Assembly (NCBI RefSeq): GCF_937920075.1
Contig: NZ_CALETI010000020.1
Location: 1 to 17,017, forward strand
DNA: 17,017 bases
DNA from: an uncultured Agitococcus sp.
GTDB taxonomy: Bacteria; Pseudomonadota; Gammaproteobacteria; Pseudomonadales; Moraxellaceae
Reading direction: 5' to 3'
In this document: positions 7,852-14,696 of the stretch, one piece after another
Layout of the letters: the number at the start of each line of letters is the position of its first letter
How positions within the stretch are numbered: the first letter of the stretch is position 1
Made by a program: the position numbers and the translations under genes
The notes under the pieces: model-generated
The model's database searches: none
What the model was told of the DNA's origin: nothing
The model's input: only the letters and a program-made list of their open reading frames with translations

Positions 7852-7876
7852 AAGAAGGTCTCTAGCAGACCTTCTT
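7852..7876. terminator. Bidirectional hairpin terminator
   Basis: AAGAAGGTCT (7852-7861) and AGACCTTCTT (7867-7876) form a 10-bp perfect stem around CTAGC. It lies 10 bp after the stop of the chalcone-isomerase-like gene and just past the stop of the convergent membrane-protein gene. The U-rich tail is short on both strands. Confidence 0.7.
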
Positions 7877-7885
7877 TGTAGCGAT

Positions 7886-8284
7886 TTATGGCAGTTGTTT
7901 GGTTAACTTTTCGCCCAACACTGCACCATACATTGCCAAAGCAAAAGCAATTACACCACCGATTAACAACCTTAACCATTCAAAATGCACATAACTATTG
8001 GGCATCAAAAACGAAAAGATGACCACTAAAAAAATTGACGCAAACGCACCCAATGCAGGCTCAATAATTCTAATTTTGGGCGACACCACTCCAATCAAAA
8101 AACCGCCAACAAAATAGCTTAATAACATCAAAAAGCCTTGTACCATTTGTTGCAAACCATGTGGAATACGCGCACCTAATAATACTTGCCCGACAATATA
8201 AGCAAGAACGAGTTGTGTGATGACAAAAATCCCCACACTGGCTAATACCCATCCCCATGAAAATGGCTGATTTTGTTGCAACAT
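7886..8284 (-). CDS. Small four-helix integral membrane protein, function unknown
   Basis: A protein of 132 residues from the ATG at 8284, chosen because AAGGA (8298-8294) stands 9 nt upstream. A GTG ten codons earlier (8314) lacks a ribosome site. Four hydrophobic spans are visible: about 11-35 (GWVLASVGIFVITQLVLAYI), 47-68 (MVQGFLMLLSYFVGGFLIGV), 73-95 (IIEPALGAFASIFLVVIFSF) and 104-124 (LRLLIGGVIAFALAMYGAVL). Loops are short, and a charged SPKIR loop lies between helices 2 and 3. The glycine-rich, small-residue packing resembles general four-TM inner-membrane families but no family can be named. It lies between two strong hairpins and is apparently monocistronic. Confidence 0.75.
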   Translation of the reverse strand: MLQQNQPFSWGWVLASVGIFVITQLVLAYIVGQVLLGARIPHGLQQMVQGFLMLLSYFVGGFLIGVVSPKIRIIEPALGAFASIFLVVIFSFLMPNSYVHFEWLRLLIGGVIAFALAMYGAVLGEKLTKQLP

Positions 8285-8333
8285 CTTGTCTTTTCCTTCA
8301 AAAAATCTAGCCACATCTTAACCAATCAACCGC

Positions 8334-8368
8334 CAACAAAAAAGCCGCATTAAGCGGCTTTTTTGTTG
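8334..8368 (-). terminator. Strong intrinsic terminator after the phospholipase-lectin gene
   Basis: A perfect 15-bp stem, CAACAAAAAAGCCGC (8334-8348) with its complement (8354-8368), loop ATTAA. Read on the minus strand it is a GCCGC stem followed by six Ts, 10 bp after the stop at 8378. The symmetric T-run on the plus strand would also block read-through the other way. Confidence 0.88.
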
Positions 8369-8377
8369 AGCTAAAAA

Positions 8378-10246
8378 TTAACGCCAAGTCCAGCTTTGAC
8401 CCCAGCTATTTTGGCCATCCCACAAGTGAGCATCTTGGCCATCAAATGCGCCCCACCATGCGTCTTTAATATCCATCGCTTTGTTAGGTGCGTGTGCTGG
8501 ACGTAAGGAATTGCCTGCACCACGTAACCACACTTGGTTCGCACCACTATGACAGTCCCATAAGTGAATTTTAGTACCATTGCTGCTGCCTGCACCAGAT
8601 ACATCAATACAACGGTTCGGATTCAACTTACTATGAATACGGCCTTGGGCATCTTGCCACCATTTTTGACCATCACCACCATGACAAGACCAATGATGAA
8701 CAATCGCACCATTTGCTGAGCTAACGCCTTCTAAATCTAAGCATTTGCCTTTGCCATTGACCAAATTTTTCCAAACAGGTACTTCTGTTAATGTTGTACT
8801 TTCAATTTGCACTGACACGTTACCTGATACGGCTGCATCTGTGTTTAAGGCAATAATCACACTGTTGTCGTTGACCACAAAACTGGTGCTAACATTAGTA
8901 CCAATTAAATTACGTTGTAACTGACGACTACCATTAAAAATCTGTAAATTATCACCAATGCCATCTAAACCACCTGTGACAGTGACTTTAACTGCACTTG
9001 CGCCTGCAATATTTAAGGTTTGATAAATTTTTTGGTTGTTAGCATAGTTCCCTGAAGACCAACTATTAGTTACCGCATAATAAGCTTCCCACTTACCTTC
9101 ACGGGCTTTGTCTGAATAGTTTAACCACAAGCTTTGGCCACCGTTCACCGCTAATAAGCGTTGATTTTGGTAAGAATTGGCAGGCACCGCAAAGCGATAA
9201 CCTGCAAACTCACTGGCACATTGTGCGCGACCTTGTTCCCATGCACCGCTACCGCTAGTCACACGCCAATCATCGGCATTATTGATATTTTGACAAGCAA
9301 ACCGACGGATTACCGTACAGTTATTATCATTCCAACGGCCATTACTGCCTTGTTCCGCACAATTCTCTCCAGATGCACCTGCATTGTTTGGCTCACCACC
9401 ATTCCAACTCCATACAGCGGCAGCAGTCATACTGTCATCCCAACGGTCGGCATCAACATTGTTAACACCACAAGCAAATAAACGCGGAATATTAGAACTA
9501 TCAATCGTACCTGTTTGGTCAACCCAACCATCAGGCAATAAATCTTTGCCTAATTTGCTATCAGAGATAGTGTAAATTTGGCCAAGCACTAAAGGACTAC
9601 CATCCATTGTACAAGTCGCTGTGTCAAAATATTTAACAGGACGAGAATTCCAACCGCCTGCTGCACCTGTGGCAAAAATACGACCATCCCAAATTAACGA
9701 GCCGTCATAGGTATTATTTGCGCCTTTAACAATGACACGTTTGCCTTTAGCAACCATTTCTCGTGGTGTTTCCCAGCGATTACTTGGCTTATCACTGGGC
9801 AAATATAACATTGAACCAAAAATCGACTTGAGCGGTGCTTCCACTAAGGATTGATTACCGACACGGTCTTCTAAATCAATAAAAATAATTTCTTTCGGAT
9901 GTGCCGCTAACCAATTAGCAATCTTTTGTAATTCATTAGGATAACTATCAACAGCAGCATAAATTGCGCCACAATCTTGGTGGCATAACTTGACTACACC
10001 ACCATCATTGTGAATATCTAAGTCGATATTACGCACACCATTGTCCATTAACTTATCTAAAGCCCATACTTGGTTTGCCCACGTTGCGGAAGAATCGTTC
10101 CATGCATTATGCGCACCTAAAATTTGTAACCGATTCACAGGCGTATCGGCTTGTAATTCCATCGCTTGGCTTAATGGCCAAGCAGAATCAGCAAAACTTG
10201 TTGAGGCGGAGACTAATAAACTGGCAAGTGTAATAATTTTTTTCAT
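8378..10246 (-). CDS. Secreted PI-PLC-like protein with C-type-lectin-like, CUB-like and ricin-B lectin domains
   Basis: A mosaic of 622 residues. Signal peptide at 1-19 (cleavage after SFA). Residues ~35-190 form a phosphoinositide phospholipase C X-like barrel: GAHNAW (44-49; His46, Asn47), NIDLDIHNDG (73-82; Asp75 and Asp77 at the metal-site positions of calcium-dependent PLCs), LCHQ (87-90; His89) and IIFIDLEDR (120-128). Residues ~255-319 match the end of a C-type lectin fold (WNGGEPNN, ENCAEQGSNGRWNDNNC, FACQ). Residues ~326-390 match the beginning of another (GAWEQGRAQC, SLWLNYSD, EGKW). A CUB-like beta domain follows at ~403-485. Ricin-B trefoil: ~495-622, with QKW, QVW and QSW. Family knowledge predicts a secreted enzyme cutting inositol-containing lipids or anchors and binding glycans; activity is inferred. 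The start at 10246 has GAGGG 6 nt upstream. A strong terminator follows the gene. Confidence 0.85.
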   Translation of the reverse strand: MKKIITLASLLVSASTSFADSAWPLSQAMELQADTPVNRLQILGAHNAWNDSSATWANQVWALDKLMDNGVRNIDLDIHNDGGVVKLCHQDCGAIYAAVDSYPNELQKIANWLAAHPKEIIFIDLEDRVGNQSLVEAPLKSIFGSMLYLPSDKPSNRWETPREMVAKGKRVIVKGANNTYDGSLIWDGRIFATGAAGGWNSRPVKYFDTATCTMDGSPLVLGQIYTISDSKLGKDLLPDGWVDQTGTIDSSNIPRLFACGVNNVDADRWDDSMTAAAVWSWNGGEPNNAGASGENCAEQGSNGRWNDNNCTVIRRFACQNINNADDWRVTSGSGAWEQGRAQCASEFAGYRFAVPANSYQNQRLLAVNGGQSLWLNYSDKAREGKWEAYYAVTNSWSSGNYANNQKIYQTLNIAGASAVKVTVTGGLDGIGDNLQIFNGSRQLQRNLIGTNVSTSFVVNDNSVIIALNTDAAVSGNVSVQIESTTLTEVPVWKNLVNGKGKCLDLEGVSSANGAIVHHWSCHGGDGQKWWQDAQGRIHSKLNPNRCIDVSGAGSSNGTKIHLWDCHSGANQVWLRGAGNSLRPAHAPNKAMDIKDAWWGAFDGQDAHLWDGQNSWGQSWTWR

Positions 10247-10323
10247 GATAACCCTCTAATATGCGGGGATGCTATGCAGCAAGCATAAATTATGGGCAAA
10301 AATTGTACTAATTAGCATAGATT

Positions 10324-10356
10324 AAAGCTTGATACTTGGCGTCATAAGTAAGCTTT
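10324..10356. other. Imperfect hairpin in the 271-bp gap between the phospholipase and lipoxygenase loci
   Basis: AAAGCTT (10324-10330) pairs with AAGCTTT (10350-10356), and ACTT (10334-10337) with AAGT (10346-10349), with a 3-nt bulge. It is followed on the plus strand by TATT, so it may be the terminator of a lost gene or a small repeat. The rest of 10247-10517 is AT-rich. I translated it loosely and saw no trace of the missing lipoxygenase N-terminus and no other gene. Confidence 0.3.
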
Positions 10357-10517
10357 TATTGGCATACAAAGTTAATAAAAAACTGCTTGCTTTTATAAAA
10401 AAATGACTAAATTAAACATGTCAGGGAAGATACAATAAAAAAGTCTAACGCTTTATTTATGCAAAACTATCCCTGATATTTTTTAAACCACTCATTTATC
10501 AAGGGATATGACTATGA

Positions 10518-11141
10518 CTTCCTTATCGTGATGATGAATTATTAATTTGGGCAACCATCGAACAATGGGTGAAAAACTATATTGATTTATACTATCAAGG
10601 TAGTGAAGACGTAATTAATGATAGCGAATTGCAAGCATGGGCAAACTCAATTATCACAGACGGCAAAATTCAAGGTTTTATGCCTATTAACCACAAAGAT
10701 GTGTTAATTGAAACTTTGACTATGATTATTTTTACCGCAAGCGCACAACATGCTGCGGTTAACTTTCCCCAAAAACCATTAATGACCTATGCACCTGCTA
10801 TTTCTGGTGCTGGTTGGCAAGCCTGCCCCACCACACAAATAGGGCATACTCAAGCAGATTGGCAAAAATTTCTTCCACCCATAGAACAGTCGTTTGAACA
10901 ATTAAATATTTTATATTTATTGGGTTCGGTTCATTATCGTCCTTTGGGTGATTATCGCAGCAATCACTTTCCTTATTTAGCATGGTTTGAAGATGATCGA
11001 GTTACTGAAGACAATGGGCCTTTAGCCGAATTTCGCCAAGCCTTAATAGATGTTGAAGCTATTATTAATGCGCGTAATAGTGAACGAATTAGCTATAACT
11101 TTTTATTACCGAGCCAAATTCCAACAAGTATTAATATTTAG
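10518..11141 (+). pseudogene. Lipoxygenase remnant: C-terminal ~207 residues only
   Basis: The frame from 10518 reads LPYRDDELLIWATIEQWV, then DLYYQGSEDV, the non-haem iron motif TASAQHAAVNFPQKPLM and a final IPTSINI. These are the hallmarks of the lipoxygenase C-terminal catalytic domain. His (codon 10749) and Asn (codon 10761) match two iron ligands, and the terminal Ile carboxylate is another. The helix with the HxxxxH ligands and everything before it is missing, and in-frame TGA stops (10509-10511, 10515-10517) stand directly before the homologous part. Full-length bacterial enzymes are about 600-700 residues. The longest open stretch could start only at GTG 10569, inside a helix, so I call it a 5'-truncated pseudogene. 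When intact, the enzyme family peroxidises polyunsaturated fatty acids and can be secreted. The retained part has no frameshift, suggesting a fairly recent loss. Confidence 0.82.
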
Positions 11142-11160
11142 ATTTATAACGACGATTGAA

Positions 11161-11215
11161 TAGGGTCTGTTGACGTTTTGATTGCGGCTCACACGCAAAA
11201 TGTCAACAGACCCTA
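11161..11215. repeat. TA-flanked 55-nt hairpin resembling a minimal MITE
   Basis: TAGGGTCTGTTGAC (11161-11174) is perfectly complementary to 11202-11215. After one G:T pair the arms continue with TTTTG (11176-11180) and CAAAA (11196-11200), giving 20 paired positions around a 15-nt loop. The outermost TA on both ends could be the TA target duplication of Tc1/IS630-like elements, leaving ends GGGTCTGTTGAC. There is no T-run, so a plain terminator is less likely. It sits directly after the lipoxygenase pseudogene and 28 bp from the Imm45-like gene. Confidence 0.6.
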
Positions 11216-11243
11216 TGTGATTGCCGTTGTAAAAGACTGTTTT

Positions 11244-11585
11244 TTATTGTTCATGTGGCAGCTGAGGGATTCTCGGTTGCTCATTTAACCACACATGTTC
11301 AACAGGACAAGACGGATAAACCCATGTCTGCCAATGTTTAATCAACCATTGGCTTGACAAGCCTCTGCTATTTTGAGGTTGTGATTCAGAGGGCAAAATC
11401 ACTAAGGTTAAACCTGCCTTATAACCTGAACGTACCATTAAACCTAAACCATAGTCCGAATCATTAGGTTCAAACACCATAAATTCAACCACAGATTCAT
11501 AAGGGTATTGGGCAGGCAAACGTAATACCGAGCCTAAACGAATGGTTTCATGTTTAAATGCAATCAGTTTTTGCCATTTTGCCAT
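11244..11585 (-). CDS. Imm45-family immunity protein (orphan)
   Basis: A small cytoplasmic protein of 113 residues. The layout matches what I recall of Imm45 polymorphic-toxin immunity proteins: W-K-LI near the start with HETIRLGSVLRLPAQYPYE (12-30), then VVEFMVFEPNDSDYGLGLMV, the hallmark SGYKAGLTLVILP, SSQWLIKHWQTWVYPSCPVE (77-96) and a VWL end. Such proteins neutralise a toxin delivered by neighbouring cells. No toxin, Rhs, T6SS or Cdi gene is visible on either side, so this is an orphan immunity gene, possibly taken up for protection against relatives. The start ATG at 11585 has only a weak AGAGA upstream. It lies beside a mini-hairpin and a pseudogene, fitting a gene-exchange spot. The family match is from memory and needs a profile search. 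Confidence 0.7.
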   Translation of the reverse strand: MAKWQKLIAFKHETIRLGSVLRLPAQYPYESVVEFMVFEPNDSDYGLGLMVRSGYKAGLTLVILPSESQPQNSRGLSSQWLIKHWQTWVYPSCPVEHVWLNEQPRIPQLPHEQ

Positions 11586-11736
11586 GTTGTATCTCTAGAA
11601 ATTGTGGTGTCATGGTGAGCAATATGCCATATTTTTATAAGAAAAACTGACTAACGCATGTAAATAATACAGAAAACCTAACTAACAATATTTTTAATAC
11701 CATATACACTTTAAATAACTCTGAAGATCAACACGG

Positions 11737-12027
11737 ATGTTGGCCATGAAATATTTAAGCGGTTTATCTATAATCCTTTTTTTAATAGTTAATCATCCTG
11801 CTTTTGCCGACAAAGCATCAGCAGAGATGATAGTGAGTGCCAGAGTCATTTCTAGTTGTAATATTGACAGTAATCAACAACAAACAACTTGGTCTTGCTC
11901 AGCCAAGCCCTCGGTAAACACCGATTTTACTACTATTAAAACTAGCGTTTATAGTGTGTCTAATCAGCATCAAACCTTAGAAAAAACTGAGCTTCAGACC
12001 TTAATCATTTATCATGTTGACTTCTAA
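11737..12027 (+). CDS. Small exported protein with one probable disulfide
   Basis: A protein of 96 residues from ATG 11737. The fourth codon, ATG 11746, is an equal or better start (GGA about 8 nt upstream) and gives a neat signal peptide MKYLSGLSIILFLIVNHPAFA. The mature part begins DKASAEMIV and is beta-rich, with two cysteines (41 and 54 in the long form; SSCNID, TWSCSA) that could pair in the periplasm. The opening AEMIVSARVISSC is reminiscent of exported beta-sandwich proteins such as spore-coat-U or pilin-like subunits, but too little is left to assign. It ends one base before the convergent rnr stop, leaving no room for an independent terminator. The family is unknown. Confidence 0.6.
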   Translation: MLAMKYLSGLSIILFLIVNHPAFADKASAEMIVSARVISSCNIDSNQQQTTWSCSAKPSVNTDFTTIKTSVYSVSNQHQTLEKTELQTLIIYHVDF

Positions 12028-12028
12028 G

Positions 12029-14383
12029 CTATTTTTTACTTGTTTTAGCTCGTTTAGCTTTGCTTTTAACTTTAGCCTTTTTTTGCTTGGCTTGAGCTTT
12101 TTCAGCATCACTGCGCAAATCTGGCTTTTTGTTACGTGGTTTTTTGGAGGGTTTGCCCTCAGATACAGGTTCTTTTTTAACAGAGCGACTGCGTTTTGCA
12201 CTGGTTAACTTAGCCAACAATTCAAAATCCATTTTGCGTTCATCTAAGTTGACGCCTGCAACTTTGACACTGACTTTATCACCCATTGCATAACTAATGC
12301 CTGTTCGTGAACCTAACAACACATGAGAAATGGGGTCGAAGTTAAAATAGTCGCCCTCTAAAGTGCGCACATGCACTAAGCCTTCAACAAAAATATCTTC
12401 TAAAGAGACAAAAAAGCCAAAAGCAGTCACCGCACTAATAACGCCTTTAAACTCATCGCCAATATGGTCTTGCATGTATTCACATTTTAACCATGCAGTG
12501 ACATCACGCGTGGCTTCATCAGCACGACGTTCGTTTAAGGAACATTTCTCGCCTAAAGCTAACATTTCGGTCATCTCAATAGCAGGTTGGGCATCAGGAT
12601 GACGTAAGCTATGACGAATCACACGATGTAATAACAAGTCAGGATAACGACGAATCGGCGAAGTAAAATGGGCATAAGCCTCATACGCCAAACCAAAATG
12701 GCCAAGATTATCTGGGCTATAAACCGCTTGCATCATTGAACGCAAGAGCATGGTTTCAATAATCGCGGCATCAGGACGGTCTTTGATTTGTAGTAATACC
12801 GCTTGGAAGTCGGCTGGGGTTGCTTTTTTTGCTTTAAAATCAATTCCCAACAACGACAAATAACTCTTTAATTTAAGCAGTTTTTCGTCTTTTGGCCCTT
12901 CATGATTACGATACAAAGCAGGCAACTGGCGCTTTTGTACATATTCAGCGGCACACACGTTGGCTGCCAACATACACTCTTCAATTAACATATGAGCGTC
13001 ATTGCGGGTACGTGGCAAAATTTTGTCAATTTTACGTTGTTCATCAAAGACGATATAGGTTTCGGGTGCTTCAAAATCCAATGCACCACGTTTTTCACGG
13101 TTAGCACGTAAAATCTTAAATAGGCCATACAAATTATGTAAGGGCTGAATTAGATGCGGATAAGTATTGCTAACTTGTTGGCCTAACTCACTTTCAGGTT
13201 GCTCTAATAAAGCACTGACCTGAGTGTAAGTTAAACGCGCTTGTGAGTGCATCACGGCTTCATAAAAGCGATAACTGGTGACTCGCCCTAAACGGGAAAT
13301 GGTCATATCACAGACCATACACAAACGATCAACGTGTGGCTTTAACGAACATAAACCGTTTGATAAAATTTCGGGCAACATTGGCACAACATAACCTGGA
13401 AAATACACCGAGGTTGTCCGTTGTCGTGCTTCCATATCTAAGGGTTCATAGGGTTTGACGTAGTGTGATACATCAGCAATGGCCACCACTAAACGATAAC
13501 CACCCCCTGCTCGCTTTTGGGCAAATACCGCATCATCAAAATCTTTGGCATCTTCACCATCAATCGTGACTAAAGGTAAATCGCGCAAGTCAACACGATC
13601 AAGTTTGTCGGCTTCGGCCACTTCTGGCGTCATTCCTGCCACTTGCTGCTCAACATCGGCTGGCCAAATATGCGGAATTTCAAAATTACGCAAGGCGATT
13701 TCGATTTCTAAGCCTGCGGACATATAGTCACCCAAGACCTCAACCACTTCACCCACGGCTAAATTGTGGTGAGTGGGTTGGTGCACAATACGCACATCCA
13801 CAAATTGGCCTAATTGCGCGCCTTTGTTATCACCTTGCAACACAATTTCTTGGGTAATACGTGGATTATCAGGCAAGACAAATGCCATGCCATCTTCTTC
13901 ACAATAACGTCCGACTAAATGTTCGGTTTTATGCTCAATCACGCGCACAATCCGACCTTCAGGACGACCTTTGTGGTCAAATCCAACCACGCGCACTAAG
14001 GCAATGTCACCATGAAATACCAAACGCATTTGTTTGGAGGTTAATAAAATATCAGGCGATTTATCACTTGGAATTAAAAAGCCAAAACCATCAGGATGCC
14101 CTTGTACATAACCTTTTACACATTCAGTTTCATCAAGGGGTTTATACGCACCACGGCGATCAGCACTGAGTTGACCATCACGAATCATTGCACCTAGGCG
14201 ACGTTGTAAGGCAAATTGGCGTTCATCATCATACAAACCTAATACGCCTGCTAACTGTTCGGCAGTTAAGGCTTTGTTATGCTGATTAAGAATACTGAGG
14301 ATAAGTTCACGACTTGGAATAGGATTTTCGTACTTTTCAGCTTCACGCTGAGCTTGTGGGTCTTGCCACGAATTTTGCGTCAT
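12029..14383 (-). CDS. rnr: Ribonuclease R
   Basis: A processive 3'-to-5' exoribonuclease that degrades structured RNA, including defective rRNA and mRNA. It has 784 residues, normal for the family. Order: winged-helix HTH (about 25-85), two cold-shock domains (about 88-220; GYVQGHPDGFGFLIP at 91-105), RNB catalytic domain (about 265-590), S1 domain (about 641-722; GVISAVTAFGFFVSL) and a lysine-rich tail (about 727-784). The four RNB metal aspartates are in IDGEDAKDFDD (Asp275, 281, 283, 284), and the conserved HFTSPIRRYPDL lies at 572-583. All catalytic residues look intact. The start is ATG 14383, reading MTQNSWQDPQ, with only AGAGA upstream. The rlmB gene often found downstream in gammaproteobacteria is absent; a small exported protein converges instead. 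Confidence 0.96.
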   Translation of the reverse strand: MTQNSWQDPQAQREAEKYENPIPSRELILSILNQHNKALTAEQLAGVLGLYDDERQFALQRRLGAMIRDGQLSADRRGAYKPLDETECVKGYVQGHPDGFGFLIPSDKSPDILLTSKQMRLVFHGDIALVRVVGFDHKGRPEGRIVRVIEHKTEHLVGRYCEEDGMAFVLPDNPRITQEIVLQGDNKGAQLGQFVDVRIVHQPTHHNLAVGEVVEVLGDYMSAGLEIEIALRNFEIPHIWPADVEQQVAGMTPEVAEADKLDRVDLRDLPLVTIDGEDAKDFDDAVFAQKRAGGGYRLVVAIADVSHYVKPYEPLDMEARQRTTSVYFPGYVVPMLPEILSNGLCSLKPHVDRLCMVCDMTISRLGRVTSYRFYEAVMHSQARLTYTQVSALLEQPESELGQQVSNTYPHLIQPLHNLYGLFKILRANREKRGALDFEAPETYIVFDEQRKIDKILPRTRNDAHMLIEECMLAANVCAAEYVQKRQLPALYRNHEGPKDEKLLKLKSYLSLLGIDFKAKKATPADFQAVLLQIKDRPDAAIIETMLLRSMMQAVYSPDNLGHFGLAYEAYAHFTSPIRRYPDLLLHRVIRHSLRHPDAQPAIEMTEMLALGEKCSLNERRADEATRDVTAWLKCEYMQDHIGDEFKGVISAVTAFGFFVSLEDIFVEGLVHVRTLEGDYFNFDPISHVLLGSRTGISYAMGDKVSVKVAGVNLDERKMDFELLAKLTSAKRSRSVKKEPVSEGKPSKKPRNKKPDLRSDAEKAQAKQKKAKVKSKAKRAKTSKK

Positions 14384-14696
14384 AAATATTTTGGTTCTCT
14401 ATAAAAACGATACAGTTTTAATTTTTCATCAATATTCCCTCTCTTCGTTTAGGAGAGGGTTAGGGAGAGATCTTTCTCCATCTAGCTAGATTGTAACATG
14501 GTAAAAATGACAAGTCCTTGACAATTTGGGCGATTAATCAAGCGGCTCGTATTTGCTTACATTTTCCCCAGATAAAACTCGCCTAAAACAGTTTTTTTAT
14601 AACTATAAAGCATAAAAATATAATTAATAAGTATTTTTAAATATATTGGTTTTTTTCTATAGTGCGCACACTGCTGACTCTTGAACACCAAATACC
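14384..14696. other. Divergent intergenic region between rnr and the TauE permease
   Basis: A gap of 313 bp without a gene. It holds the hairpin described at 14437-14459, a repeated TTGTCA on the minus strand (near 14524-14519 and 14513-14508, 11 bp apart) that may belong to the rnr promoter together with TACAAT (14495-14490), and an AT-rich stretch (14590-14660) with TATAGT near 14660 that could be the -10 of the permease gene. No promoter is clear enough to assign with confidence. Confidence 0.4.
14437..14459. repeat. CCCTCTC/GAGAGGG hairpin
   Basis: CCCTCTC (14437-14443) pairs with GAGAGGG (14453-14459) around TTCGTTTAG, and a further TAGGGAGAG follows. This style of CCCTCTC-type intergenic palindrome recurs in many genomes as a short repeat. 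It falls in the probable rnr leader, 54-76 nt before the rnr ATG, so it could also shape the rnr mRNA. Confidence 0.45.

Noticed and set aside
9161..9575. Plus-strand frames inside the phospholipase-lectin gene
   Set aside because: The minus-strand protein has full domain logic here. The plus frames are Thr/Ile-rich shadows of it.
10421..10476. TCAGGGA and TCCCTGA inverted 7-mers, 42 nt apart, before the lipoxygenase remnant
   Set aside because: The arms are short and isolated with a long loop. This is expected by chance at some rate and has no other supporting signal.
10569..11141. Lipoxygenase fragment as an intact small gene starting at GTG 10569
   Set aside because: Homology continues upstream to 10518 in the same frame and the start would cut through a conserved helix, so a pseudogene is the better reading.
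12001..12208. Short frames on both strands at the end of rnr
   Set aside because: They are shadows of the lysine-rich tail (Phe-rich on the opposite strand, Lys-rich in a shifted frame) with no independent support.
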